64,000 nt of DNA from positions 62,001 to 126,000 of the forward strand of contig MDLA01000175.1 of assembly GCA_001730015.1 (NCBI GenBank). Reading direction: 5' to 3'. This document shows, in pieces, positions 51,962-61,357 of the stretch. The first letter of the stretch is position 1, and the number at the start of each line of letters is the position of its first letter. The notes under the pieces are model-generated. The model was given only the letters and a program-made list of their open reading frames with translations, was not told where the DNA came from and searched no databases. A program made the position numbers and the translations under genes. This DNA comes from Chromatiales bacterium (ex Bugula neritina AB1) (GTDB lineage: Bacteria; Pseudomonadota; Gammaproteobacteria; Granulosicoccales; Granulosicoccaceae).

Positions 51962-53221
51962 CTACGCATTAAACCGAAGTGGAGAGTAAGGGGTCATATC
52001 GATCTCAGGCGTCTGTCCGCTAACCAGCTGCGCCAGTAGCTGGCCGGTTCTTGCACCGCCGGTCAAGCCGACGTGCTGATGACCGAATCCCATAAAAGCT
52101 CCCTTCATTGCCGGGGCCTCTCCAATTACGGGAACAGAGTCCACGGGAGCAGGCCGATGACCAAGCCACTCGGTGGTTTCGGTCCATTTCAGGCCCGGGA
52201 TTACCTGATGGATGTAGTTTTTCAGGTAGTCGATGGGAGCACGATTGGCACCTGCCACCAGCCCGCCGAATTCAACCATTCCGGCTATTCGTAACCTGCC
52301 ATCCATTGGCGTCATGACGAATTTTCCGGCTGCGATCATTGACGGCATTCTGGGCATGGCGCTCGGTTCATACAATTCAATATGATAGCCGCGCTCCGCT
52401 TCGAGCGGGATGTCACAACCGAGTTCACCTAGCAGAGGTTTGGACCATGCTCCCGCAGCAATTACCGCAGCGCTACAGGCAATAGTTTCCGTGGTTGTTC
52501 GCACACCCGACACCTGACCATTGTTGTCGGCCAGGCCTTCGACTGTGGCCTGAATTATTTTTCCCCCGTTATCTTCGAAGTGACGTGCCAGCTGTTGTAC
52601 GTAGCAGCCAGGGTCGCTTATTCGCCCGTGATTGTGGACGCTGGCGGCAAATTTCTGCGTATTGTTGAATACCGGATCGTGCTTGTTCCAGGCGTCGCCT
52701 TCGTATTCGGTCCAGGTAAAGCCGTTATCTTTTCGTACCTGCCAGCCAAATTTATCAGACTCGAAATGCGCGCGATCTTTGTATACATAGACATACTCTG
52801 CCGGTGAGATAAATTTCTCTGCGCCGGTGCCTGCTGCCAGGGCTTGATGATCCTCCAGGCTGTTGCTGAGAATGGGGTTGAGTGCACTCGCGATACGCGC
52901 CACGACCTCCGGTTTGCAGTGCGAGAGGTACCGCGTGAGCCAAGGCATCAGGGTTGGCAAATAAGACCAGTTGAGAAAAAGCGGCTGCTTTTTGTCCAGT
53001 AACATGCGCGGTGCTTTTGCGATGAGTCCGGGCACTGTGACGGGTACGACCGAGGCAGAGGCGAGTACACCGGCGTTACCGAAGCTAGTGCCGGAGGCGG
53101 GCCCTTCGCGATCAATGAGGATGGTCCTCAAACCTGCGCGCTGACACCAGATGGCGGTTGAGACCCCGACAATACCCGCTCCGATGATGGCTATAGGTAG
53201 GGATTGATCGTTATTGTTCAT
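51962..53221 (-). CDS. FAD-dependent D-amino-acid dehydrogenase-like oxidoreductase (DadA family)
   Basis: A 419-residue flavoprotein of the DAO/DadA superfamily. The FAD dinucleotide motif GAGIVG is at 14-19, followed by GTSFGNAGVLA, and the C-terminal GFGHQHVGLTGG is family-like. Such enzymes deaminate D-amino acids or related amines and pass electrons to the respiratory chain. ATG at 53221 is preferred over a TTG two codons upstream. With the Aap importer elsewhere in the window it fits amino-acid catabolism, but the substrate is not determined. Confidence 0.85.
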   Translation of the reverse strand: MNNNDQSLPIAIIGAGIVGVSTAIWCQRAGLRTILIDREGPASGTSFGNAGVLASASVVPVTVPGLIAKAPRMLLDKKQPLFLNWSYLPTLMPWLTRYLSHCKPEVVARIASALNPILSNSLEDHQALAAGTGAEKFISPAEYVYVYKDRAHFESDKFGWQVRKDNGFTWTEYEGDAWNKHDPVFNNTQKFAASVHNHGRISDPGCYVQQLARHFEDNGGKIIQATVEGLADNNGQVSGVRTTTETIACSAAVIAAGAWSKPLLGELGCDIPLEAERGYHIELYEPSAMPRMPSMIAAGKFVMTPMDGRLRIAGMVEFGGLVAGANRAPIDYLKNYIHQVIPGLKWTETTEWLGHRPAPVDSVPVIGEAPAMKGAFMGFGHQHVGLTGGARTGQLLAQLVSGQTPEIDMTPYSPLRFNA

Positions 53222-53518
53222 CGGCAATTTGCTCTGACCGGTCTGTTTGAGAATTTACAGCAAGTTTTAAGAATAAAGTAACCTACAGGGTTTCCGGAAT
53301 GAGAAAGATAACACCGGACGGGACGTCTGCGGGGTAAGGTTGCTACAACGGCCCTGAAGCGCGCTTGTCCGTTATACCGGTTTGCGGATTCAATGGCCAG
53401 TAAGCTGCCATTGATAGCGCATGGATAGGAACCAGGCCAGAAATCGAAAGCGTGTTTCTCAAGTTCACCATGAATCTGCCGTTAGCCTGCCGCACAAAAT
53501 ATATTTGCGGGGGCGAAA

Positions 53519-54091
53519 ATGACGGAAATCGGACTGGCGTTTGTTGTGGTATTGCTGGCAGGCGGAGTTTGCGGAGTTTTGTCGTTTAATCGCCTTGTCA
53601 GGCTGCGGGTGAATTTGAAAATGGCCTGGCGCACGATAGATATGTTGCTTAGGCAGCGTCATGATGAATTGCCCGAACTGATTACTGCCTGTAGACAGCA
53701 TATGAAATTGGAGCAGGGCATTCTGCAGCAGGTTACGCTGGCACGCACGGGAGTGGCTGATGCAATGCAGCGTGGCAATCTGGCTGAGCTTAGTGCGGCA
53801 GAAGCGGTGTTGGATCGATCACTGGCTCGTTTATATACAGCAAGTGAAAATTACCCCGATCTTCGAACGAGCGAATCTTTCCTGCTTTTGCATTCCCGTA
53901 TCAGTGCATTTGAGCTGGCGCTTAATGATAGAAGGGAACTGTACAACGCAACGGTTGCAACGAATAATAATACGCTGCAAATGTTTCCAGTTAATCTGCT
54001 CGCCGCCTGGTATTCATTTAAGGATGCCCCGTTGTTTCAAAATGAGGGTAACGCAAACGTTGCCGTTGACCATGATGAAGTAATGGCCTGA
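53519..54091 (+). CDS. LemA-family membrane protein
   Basis: A 190-residue protein with one N-terminal membrane helix (about 4-24) and a long helical-bundle domain. NRLVRLRVNLKMAWRTIDMLLRQRHDELPELI (quoted in part) is the LemA signature region of YN.LV..R......W..ID..L..R.D..P.L. The function of LemA proteins is poorly known. The gene is monocistronic and convergent with the deacylase gene. The upstream gap holds a CAATGGC/GCCATTG hairpin at 53391-53413. Confidence 0.82.
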   Translation: MTEIGLAFVVVLLAGGVCGVLSFNRLVRLRVNLKMAWRTIDMLLRQRHDELPELITACRQHMKLEQGILQQVTLARTGVADAMQRGNLAELSAAEAVLDRSLARLYTASENYPDLRTSESFLLLHSRISAFELALNDRRELYNATVATNNNTLQMFPVNLLAAWYSFKDAPLFQNEGNANVAVDHDEVMA

Positions 54092-54108
54092 TGTATATCC
54101 ACATTAGT

Positions 54109-55302
54109 TTATAACAATGTTTCTTGCGGGTTGTCCTGTTCAGCCCATGCGGTGAGTTTATAGAGGAATGTGATGCACTCCTGCAATTGTGAAATTTCGA
54201 TAAACTCGTCGGGCTGATGTGCCTGGTTAATACTGCCGGGGCCAAATACCACTGCAGGAATACCAGCGCTCTGGAACAAACCGGCCTCGGTGCCGAAGCT
54301 TACAACGCTGGAATCGTTCAATCCCGTCAGGTGTCGAATCAGTTGCTCTGCTGCCGATGATGAGTCCGGCACCAGCGGGGTTACTGTATTCGTGAGTTCT
54401 GTGGTGACGCCGGCATCTGGGCTGACCTTTTTCAGCCCGGGAGTAATGTGCTCATCAATGAAATTACGCACCTGGTGTTCTATAGCTTCTCCATCATCGG
54501 TGGGTATGATACGCATTCCCCAGTCTACCGTTGTGAACTCCGGGGTGATATTCCCGGCAGTGCCGCCGTTGATCAGGCCAAGATCTATCGTAGTATAGGG
54601 TGGGTCGAACGGGCAGTTGGATTCGGCCCTGCTGATTAATTCCTGCTGCAGATTCTCCAGATAAGTAACCAGCCGGGCGGCCGCCATAATAGAGTTGGCG
54701 CCAAGTCTGGGATCGCTTGAGTGTGCTGGCACCCCCTGAACCGTGGAGCGCAGACTGCGTGAGCCTTTGTGCCCTCCTATAATTTTCATTGAGGTTGGTT
54801 CACCTACGATAACCGCACGAGGCATTGGCAGGTTTTTCACGACATCAGCAATCAGGCCCCGTACGCCTATACAGCCGATCTCTTCGTCGTAGGAGAAGGC
54901 CAGATGGATGGGTATCTTGAGGTCGGATTTTAGCATTTGCGGCACCATAGCCAGCGCCATCGCAACGAAGCCTTTCATATCGACAACGCCGCGCCCGAGC
55001 AGTTTTCCGTCTTGCTGCCACATAGTAAATGGATGCTGCGACCAGTCCTGACCGTCTACCGGTACAACATCTAAATGACCGGATAAAACCACACCCCCCG
55101 GGATATCCGGACCGATTGTGGCCCATAGATTTGCCTTGGTACCAGTACTATCGTGGGTAATTCTTGAATCAATACCCAGATTATGGAGATAAGACTGAAT
55201 GTGCGCGATGAGCTCAAGATTAGATTCGCGTGAGGTGGTGTCGAATGCGACTATCTCACCGAGGATGGTAATTGCAGACTTTAAAGTATCGTTTTGTGTC
55301 AT
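54109..55302 (-). CDS. argE: M20-family deacylase, acetylornithine deacetylase/succinyl-diaminopimelate desuccinylase type
   Basis: A 397-residue zinc peptidase-family enzyme. The metal ligands are H76 and D78 in GHLDVVP, D108, the catalytic pair E140-E141, E168 in VGEPT, and a C-terminal His in QAHQPDEF. Best match by memory is ArgE, which removes acetate from N-acetylornithine, though a related N-acyl-amino-acid substrate is possible. It starts 10 bases after the acyl-CoA dehydrogenase stop, so the two are co-transcribed. Confidence 0.85.
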   Translation of the reverse strand: MTQNDTLKSAITILGEIVAFDTTSRESNLELIAHIQSYLHNLGIDSRITHDSTGTKANLWATIGPDIPGGVVLSGHLDVVPVDGQDWSQHPFTMWQQDGKLLGRGVVDMKGFVAMALAMVPQMLKSDLKIPIHLAFSYDEEIGCIGVRGLIADVVKNLPMPRAVIVGEPTSMKIIGGHKGSRSLRSTVQGVPAHSSDPRLGANSIMAAARLVTYLENLQQELISRAESNCPFDPPYTTIDLGLINGGTAGNITPEFTTVDWGMRIIPTDDGEAIEHQVRNFIDEHITPGLKKVSPDAGVTTELTNTVTPLVPDSSSAAEQLIRHLTGLNDSSVVSFGTEAGLFQSAGIPAVVFGPGSINQAHQPDEFIEISQLQECITFLYKLTAWAEQDNPQETLL

Positions 55303-55312
55303 TGTAATTCCG

Positions 55313-56467
55313 TTAGCTATCCAGTGGCAGAGAGCGGCTGATAACTTCTTTCATGATTTCCGATGTGCCTCCATATATGCGCTGAACGCGGGAATCAGCG
55401 TAGCGCTTTGCTATTGAGTACTCCCACATATAGCCATAGCCACCATGCAACTGTACACAGGTATCGACGACTTTGTCCTGCATTTCGGTGAGCCACAATT
55501 TGCACATTGATGCCTGTTCTGTGGTGAGTTCCCCCGTCATGTGTGCTGCAACGCAGCGATCAACAAACGCTTCGCCCACTTCGATTTCAGTTCGTAACTC
55601 GGCAAGTTTGTAGCGTGTATTCTGGAAAGTTGCCAGAGTCTGGCCAAATGCTTTGCGGTCGCTTACATAATTGTGGGTCTCTTCATAGGCGCCCTTCGCT
55701 GCCCCGAGTGCGGTGAGGCCGATCAGCAATCGTTCAAATGGCAGCTCTGCCATTAGCAAATTCAGGCCACGGTGCAATTCTCCGATGAGATTGCCGGCCG
55801 GTACGCGTACGTCTTCGAAAAACAATTCTGCAGTGTCCTGAGATTTCTGCCCCATTTTCTCAAGGTTGCGACCGCGTTTAAATCCAGCGCTGTTGCTTTC
55901 AACCAGTATTAAGCTCAAGCCGCCACGCTCCGCTGATGGATCAGTGCGGCAGACCACCGCCACAGCGTCTGCTGCGATGCCGTTGGTTATAAATATTTTT
56001 GAGCCATTGACGATATAGGAATCGCCGTCTCTTTCTGCATGGGTTTTAATTCCGCGAAGATCAGAACCGGCGGCAGGTTCTGTCATGGCGACAGCGAAAA
56101 GAGTTTCACCAGAGGTTGCGCGTGGCAGCCACTGATTTTTCAGTTCATCCGATCCCTTGTTCAGCAAATAGTAAGCGACAATATCATGCACCCCGATACC
56201 GCCTAACCCGGCCACACCGCAGCGGCCGATTTCTTCGTAGATGACCGCGGCCATACGCATATCGGCTCCGCCGCCGTTGTAACGTTCCGGCACCATCGCA
56301 GCCATGACACCGATCTCACCCAGTTGATTCCAGATTTGCCTGTCAGCGTGCCCCTGTGCTTCCCACGCGTCGAGTTTCGGCACCGCTTCGCGTTGCAGAA
56401 ATCGTTGCAACTCGTTGCGCATCAGCTCGTGTTCGTGTTGATAAATTTCTCGTTTCGAAAAGCTCAT
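55313..56467 (-). CDS. Acyl-CoA dehydrogenase
   Basis: A 384-residue FAD acyl-CoA dehydrogenase with N-terminal helical, beta-barrel and C-terminal helical domains. Signatures AMTEPAAGSDL (FAD/substrate) and QLHGGYGYMWEY are present. ELPFERLLIG places a glutamate where long-chain and isovaleryl-type enzymes have the catalytic base. The substrate is unassigned. It reads as the first gene of a two-gene operon with the M20 deacylase. Confidence 0.92.
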   Translation of the reverse strand: MSFSKREIYQHEHELMRNELQRFLQREAVPKLDAWEAQGHADRQIWNQLGEIGVMAAMVPERYNGGGADMRMAAVIYEEIGRCGVAGLGGIGVHDIVAYYLLNKGSDELKNQWLPRATSGETLFAVAMTEPAAGSDLRGIKTHAERDGDSYIVNGSKIFITNGIAADAVAVVCRTDPSAERGGLSLILVESNSAGFKRGRNLEKMGQKSQDTAELFFEDVRVPAGNLIGELHRGLNLLMAELPFERLLIGLTALGAAKGAYEETHNYVSDRKAFGQTLATFQNTRYKLAELRTEIEVGEAFVDRCVAAHMTGELTTEQASMCKLWLTEMQDKVVDTCVQLHGGYGYMWEYSIAKRYADSRVQRIYGGTSEIMKEVISRSLPLDS

Positions 56468-56620
56468 TTCCGTTACCCTTTAAGCGGTGAGTTCCTGCAC
56501 CCTCAGTGTAACGGAATATCAGTCGTGAGCGATCTCTGAACCCGGTTTGTCGCCTATCCGCAATAACCCTGATCGCTCCCGAGTTAAGCTCGAACAAATC
56601 ATTTGAATGAGAACAGAAAA

Positions 56621-57511
56621 GTGACAGCCCTAGCCGACAAAATAAAGGACAAGCAGTTTGCCATTACGGCCGAGATAGTTCCCCCGGTATCGGCATCCGG
56701 TGAAAAACTACTGGCCGAAGCCGAACACCTGCGCGGGCTTGTCGACGCTATAAATGTTACGGATGGTGCAGGTGCAACAACAACAATGAGCAGCTTCGCG
56801 GCTTCTGCTCTGTTAGCTGGCGGCGGCTTTGAGCCGGTTCTGCAGGTAACCTGCCGTGACCGGAATCGCATTGCTCTGACTGCTGACCTTCTCGGGGCAG
56901 CGGCACAAGGAAGCTACAACCTGCTGGTTCTAATGGGCGATGATCCCGCAAAGGGCGATCAGCCGGAGGCGAAACCGGTGTTTGATCTGGATTCAAGAAA
57001 AGTCATGCAGTTGGCTCGTCAGTTACGCGATGAGGCGGTTCTGCCGTCAGGTAAAGCAGTCAGCCCTGCACCCCAGTTTTTCATTGGTGCGGCTGATATG
57101 CCTATTGATCCTCCTGCAGACTGGAAACCAGAGGCGTTGCAGTCGAAGATTGAGTGCGGAGCGCAATTTACACAAACCCAGTTTTGCTTTGAGCCCGAAG
57201 TAGCTCGTCGTTTTATCGGTCGATTGACTGACGCGGGCGTCACCGAGCAGGTGGGTGTTCTTCTAGGGATCGGGCCAATAATCTCTGCAAAATCAGCTCG
57301 CTGGATGAATGAGAATTTGTATGGAGTGACTGTACCTGATGCGATCATCGCGCGTCTTGAGGGAGCATCGGATGCAAAGGCCGAAGGGCGTTTGATCTGC
57401 GCTGAACTAATTCAGCAGTATCGCGAAATCCCGGGTCTGGCTGGCGTGCACATTATGGCTCCGGCGCAAAAACCTGATGCGATAGCCGATGCGATAAATC
57501 TGGCCGGATAA
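56621..57511 (+). CDS. Methylenetetrahydrofolate reductase-family protein (MetF-like)
   Basis: A roughly 296-residue TIM-barrel flavoprotein resembling MetF. It has ITAEIVPPV near the N-terminus, VTCRDRNRIAL and MGDDPAKGD followed by EAKPVFDLDS. The last motif resembles a MetF subgroup seen with one-carbon catabolism rather than E. coli MetF itself. The frame opens with TTG at 56603; GTG at 56621 gives the more usual N-terminal length. It is divergent from the acyl-CoA dehydrogenase and may feed one-carbon metabolism; the precise role is unknown. Confidence 0.78.
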   Translation: MTALADKIKDKQFAITAEIVPPVSASGEKLLAEAEHLRGLVDAINVTDGAGATTTMSSFAASALLAGGGFEPVLQVTCRDRNRIALTADLLGAAAQGSYNLLVLMGDDPAKGDQPEAKPVFDLDSRKVMQLARQLRDEAVLPSGKAVSPAPQFFIGAADMPIDPPADWKPEALQSKIECGAQFTQTQFCFEPEVARRFIGRLTDAGVTEQVGVLLGIGPIISAKSARWMNENLYGVTVPDAIIARLEGASDAKAEGRLICAELIQQYREIPGLAGVHIMAPAQKPDAIADAINLAG

Positions 57512-57664
57512 AAACAATTAACGCTGATCGGCAGATCGATCGCCGGAATTTCATCTATAGAACGTCGTCAGCGCTTTTCATCTTCCCGGCAGTGGCGTTA
57601 CACTGGTGGGATATCGCGAGCCACGAGTGGGTGAAGCGAAGCAATTAATAAACAGGAGGCTCTC

Positions 57665-59191
57665 ATGTCGGCTGCAGTTCAAGATTTACAAACCCCGGTA
57701 CAGCACTTTATCGATGGTGCACACAGTAGCGGTACCAGCACACGCTCTGGTGATGTGTTCAATCCGGCAACCGGTCAGGTTAGTAAGCAGGTGCCGCTTG
57801 CCTCGGCAGATGATGTTCGTGAGGCAATTGCCAGCGCTCATGCAGCGTTTCCCGGCTGGGCTGCTGTCGCTCCGGGAAAGCGTGCGCAAGTGATGTTCCG
57901 CTTCCGCGAGCTCTTACTGCAGCATATGGATGAGCTTGCAGAGATCGTTTCAAGTGAACACGGCAAAACTCTGGACGATGCCAAAGGGTCTATTACCCGT
58001 GGTCTGGAGGTTGTGGAATTTGTCTGTGGTATTCCGCAGATGCTCAAGGGCGAATACAGCGAAGCGGTGGCGTCGAATGTTGAAAGCTATTCCATGCGCC
58101 AGCCGCTTGGAGTCTGCGCCGGTATAACACCGTTTAATTTTCCTGCAATGGTACCAATGTGGATGTTTCCGGTTGCTATTGCCTGTGGCAATACCTTTGT
58201 ATTGAAGCCTTCGGAAAAAGATCCAAGCTGCAGTGTTCGGCTTGCAGAGCTCATGTTCGAAGCAGGCTTGCCAAAAGGCGTGCTGAACGTTGTCCATGGT
58301 GATAAGGAAGCCGTCGATACCTTGCTTACCGATGAACGTGTTCAAGGGGTTAGCTTTGTCGGCTCGACTGCAATTGGGCAGTATATCTATGAAAAAGGCT
58401 GCGCAAACGGCAAGCGCGTACAGGCGCTCTGCGGTGCAAAAAATCATATGGTTGTTATGCCCGATGCCGATCTCGATCAGGCAGCAGATGCGGTGATGGG
58501 AGCCGCTTATGGTTCTGCCGGCGAACGTTGTATGGCAGTTTCAGTGGTGGTAACCGTCGGTGACGAAGCAGCCGATGCACTGATTGAAAAGCTGGCGCCG
58601 CGAGTAAAAGGGCTTAAGGTGGGGCCTTATACTGATCCGGCAACCGAGATGGGGCCGGTAATTACGCCTGAGTCAAAAGATCGGATCAACGGCTATATAA
58701 CTCGCGGTGAAGCAGCAGGTGCCAAACTGGTGGTTGACGGCCGCGAAGTGACCGTATCGGGTCATGAAGACGGCTGTTACGTCGGTGGATGCATCTTCGA
58801 TAATGTAACCAAAGAGATGGATATCTACACGGATGAAATTTTTGGCCCCGTGCTGAGTATCGTTAGAGCCGCGAGCTACGAAGAAGCCGTGCAGTTGGTC
58901 AACGACCACGAGTACGGTAATGGGACAGCGATATTCACCCGCGATGGCGATGCCGCTCGGGATTTTGTATCGCGTGTACAGATCGGAATGGTTGGCGTCA
59001 ACGTTCCTATCCCTGTACCTGTTGCTTACCACAGTTTCGGTGGCTGGAAGCGTTCGCTGTTTGGTGATCATTCCATCCATGGACCGGAGGGTGTACGCTT
59101 CTATACACGGCTGAAAACGGTTACCACGCGCTGGCCTTCCGGCATTCGTGAAGGTGCTGTGTTTAATTTCAAAGCCGGTGGTGAGCACTAG
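57665..59191 (+). CDS. mmsA: Methylmalonate-semialdehyde dehydrogenase (CoA-acylating)
   Basis: A 508-residue aldehyde dehydrogenase of the MmsA type, converting methylmalonate semialdehyde to propionyl-CoA in valine catabolism, or malonate semialdehyde to acetyl-CoA. Catalytic Cys289 (GERCMA) and Asn158 (FNFPAM) are present. The segment LCGAKNHMVVMPDAD lacks the general-base glutamate of ordinary aldehyde dehydrogenases, a hallmark of the CoA-dependent MmsA group. An AGGAGG box precedes the ATG. Confidence 0.94.
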   Translation: MSAAVQDLQTPVQHFIDGAHSSGTSTRSGDVFNPATGQVSKQVPLASADDVREAIASAHAAFPGWAAVAPGKRAQVMFRFRELLLQHMDELAEIVSSEHGKTLDDAKGSITRGLEVVEFVCGIPQMLKGEYSEAVASNVESYSMRQPLGVCAGITPFNFPAMVPMWMFPVAIACGNTFVLKPSEKDPSCSVRLAELMFEAGLPKGVLNVVHGDKEAVDTLLTDERVQGVSFVGSTAIGQYIYEKGCANGKRVQALCGAKNHMVVMPDADLDQAADAVMGAAYGSAGERCMAVSVVVTVGDEAADALIEKLAPRVKGLKVGPYTDPATEMGPVITPESKDRINGYITRGEAAGAKLVVDGREVTVSGHEDGCYVGGCIFDNVTKEMDIYTDEIFGPVLSIVRAASYEEAVQLVNDHEYGNGTAIFTRDGDAARDFVSRVQIGMVGVNVPIPVPVAYHSFGGWKRSLFGDHSIHGPEGVRFYTRLKTVTTRWPSGIREGAVFNFKAGGEH

Positions 59192-59261
59192 ATCAGGTTC
59201 GTCAGAGATACAGTGACTGAGGTAAGCAGATCGGGATAGCCGCGGTTTTTCGGAGACTTCG

Positions 59262-60449
59262 ATGAATTTTGTCAAACGGTATAGAGTTCGAAAGTTCCTG
59301 GTATCAGTTATAGCAGGGGCCATTGGTATTTTGTGCATTTGTCAAATTCACCGGGTACTCAATAGTGATCTACTAGTGCTGACAAATACGCCTGAACATT
59401 CAAATGTCGATCAGTCGAACGTTGATCCCGGTCTGACTGAAAACTTGACAGCCTCATTTTTAGCGGATGAAGCGAAGACAGAGTTCTTATCAGCGGAAGT
59501 GCGTACTCGCATTTTCGCTGAACATATTCTGTCGATGATAAATGATGGGCTCTTCGATGAGGCGAAGGCGGAGTTGCTAAGCTTGGCGGTGATGTACGTC
59601 GAGGCAGAGGACGACATAGCCTTGGCAAATACGTTATCGCAATTGGGCGAGTTAGCATTGCTGCAGACGGATATAGACACTGCGGATGTGTATCTTGCTG
59701 AAGCGCTCGATTTATTTCAGCAAAATGGCGACGAAATTTCCGCTGCTGGTGTCTATATGCAAATGGGCCGGTTGCATTTGGTGGCTCGCCAGCGTGCCCG
59801 GCGGGCATCTGATGCGTACAATTCCCTATTGCTGGCCCGCTGGAAAATCAGCCATGGCCTATTTTATGAAGCTGAACCCGAGCTTCGTAGTGTTGTGGAA
59901 CGAAATCTGGCGCTCAATCGATACGGCGCAGCGGCCAGTGCCTACGAGACCTTATTCAAGGGTTATAGAAAAGAGCAGGATCACTACCAGGCTCAGTTAG
60001 CGGGGCTGGAAGCAATCAGGCTGCACGCGGGCTCTGGTAGATTGTTTGAAGCAAGAAAACTTTTACACAACATGCGCGAATCCGGTTTCTATGAGTCATT
60101 TGCTCCCGGTATCGAAAACGAAATTGAAATGCTAAATCTTCAGTTCGAGGAGAGCGTAAGAGATATAGGCCTGGCGCGGGATCAGAGGCAACTCTACAAT
60201 CAGTTGCAGGCGCGAGGTGACGTGGTTAATGCCTGGCGTTTTCGTCAGAAAGCGGGAGAGTCGCTGGCCAAAGCTTCTGCTCGTGCACAATACAGGCGTC
60301 AGCCGGATGTACTGGTTGAGTTATATAAATCTAATAGAAGTATGGAGATAGCTGAAAACTCTTTACGGCATGCACGGGCTGTTTACCAGCGCTACGGGCT
60401 TGATCAGGAATTAGAAAAATCGCGTCAATTGCAGGCGCAAATTTATTAG
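59262..60449 (+). CDS. Membrane-anchored TPR-like helical-repeat protein of unknown function
   Basis: A 395-residue protein with a basic N-terminus (MNFVKRYRVRKF) and one membrane segment at about 13-29 that may act as a signal anchor. Residues about 80-270 are a run of helix pairs with TPR-like spacing (GLFDEAKAELL, LGELALLQTDIDTADVYLAEALDLF, AGVYMQMGRLHL; quoted as fragments). No catalytic motif is seen. It is monocistronic between mmsA and the convergent phosphopantetheinyl transferase. Confidence 0.65.
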   Translation: MNFVKRYRVRKFLVSVIAGAIGILCICQIHRVLNSDLLVLTNTPEHSNVDQSNVDPGLTENLTASFLADEAKTEFLSAEVRTRIFAEHILSMINDGLFDEAKAELLSLAVMYVEAEDDIALANTLSQLGELALLQTDIDTADVYLAEALDLFQQNGDEISAAGVYMQMGRLHLVARQRARRASDAYNSLLLARWKISHGLFYEAEPELRSVVERNLALNRYGAAASAYETLFKGYRKEQDHYQAQLAGLEAIRLHAGSGRLFEARKLLHNMRESGFYESFAPGIENEIEMLNLQFEESVRDIGLARDQRQLYNQLQARGDVVNAWRFRQKAGESLAKASARAQYRRQPDVLVELYKSNRSMEIAENSLRHARAVYQRYGLDQELEKSRQLQAQIY

Positions 60450-60482
60450 TCAATTTAACTTATTGAATGTAAGACGGCAGTG

Positions 60483-61241
60483 TTACAAATTTGCCTGCCC
60501 ACCTGGTGGAATATCGGTAAGAGCGGTAGATATCGAATGAAGTGATCTGTAGTTAATGCTGAATCTGTGCGATGTATTGCTGACTACAGCCCCGACAAAA
60601 CCGGTAGGCGTATTAATAAATTGTGACTGCCAGTTGTCAGTAAGGCCTAACCGGGTGAGATCGAAATACGGCGCTGAGTGTTCGTCGAAGTGCACTTCCA
60701 CGTCAGTTAAATCTGTACTCAGTCCGGCACCAATAGCTTTTACAAACGCTTCTTTGCAGACCCAGTAGCGGTATGCTTCTACTCGTCTGTTTGCGGGCTG
60801 GAGTCTGTTGAGTATTGTCCGTTCACGGTCCGTCAGGAAGACGGTAGTGGTAGCCAGGATTGCATCATCCTGCCCCAGTTGTTCGACATCAACCCCGATA
60901 TCAGGTGTGTCTGCTACCGCAATGACAGCATAGTCACCGGTGTGAGACAAATTAAAGCCGTGAAATTCTCCGTCGGAAGAAACAATATAGGGTTTTCCCC
61001 TGGCACTATAAGAAAATTCCAGATCCGCAGGATGTTGATTGAACTTATCTCCGAGAACCTCACGTAAGGCAGCTCGAGTGATTATCCAGTCTCGCTTTAA
61101 CTCGGTGGTGCTGAATCTGGCTGCCCTTTGCTGTTCTTCGCTATGCAAGTAAGATGATTTCAATGCTAGTGATTCGTAGAAATCTGAGGTATTCAGCGAC
61201 CAGATAGTGATAGACAAATCGACTGATGCACTACAGTTCAT
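60483..61241 (-). CDS. 4'-phosphopantetheinyl transferase (Sfp type)
   Basis: A 252-residue Sfp/AcpT-like enzyme that attaches phosphopantetheine from CoA to carrier proteins. The magnesium-binding residues are in GVDVE (116-120) and the KEA motif WVCKEAFVKA (160-169); FNLSH at 96-100 is the CoA-contacting element. No carrier protein, polyketide or peptide synthase is nearby, so the target is unknown. Confidence 0.9.
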   Translation of the reverse strand: MNCSASVDLSITIWSLNTSDFYESLALKSSYLHSEEQQRAARFSTTELKRDWIITRAALREVLGDKFNQHPADLEFSYSARGKPYIVSSDGEFHGFNLSHTGDYAVIAVADTPDIGVDVEQLGQDDAILATTTVFLTDRERTILNRLQPANRRVEAYRYWVCKEAFVKAIGAGLSTDLTDVEVHFDEHSAPYFDLTRLGLTDNWQSQFINTPTGFVGAVVSNTSHRFSINYRSLHSISTALTDIPPGGQANL

Positions 61242-61345
61242 GGCTTGGGAATATAATCACAGCGGCCGACAGCGAGCTGGTGTGTCGTTGTGCTGGTGGC
61301 CGGTGTTTGTGAAGTAGAAGATGGTACATTTTCAGTTATTGTAAC

Positions 61346-61357
61346 AATGCGGGTTAA
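61346..61357 (+). repeat. 12-base match to the end of the 63.5-kb palindromic element
   Basis: AATGCGGGTTAA here is identical to the right end of the element at 63594-63605. It overlaps the stop codon of the FMN oxidase gene. A chance match is possible, but preceding bases (TGTAAC versus TGAAT) also look related. Confidence 0.4.

Noticed and set aside
55313-57511. DMSP demethylation cluster (DmdC plus folate enzyme)
   Set aside because: The acyl-CoA dehydrogenase is 384 residues, much shorter than DmdC, and no DmdA-like aminomethyltransferase is present.
58673-59338. Long antisense frame of 221 codons opposite mmsA
   Set aside because: It is a shadow of mmsA with no recognisable protein features; long antisense frames are common opposite codon-biased genes. 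The same applies to antisense frames at 12322-12846, 12872-13456, 19213-19689 and 21314-21811.
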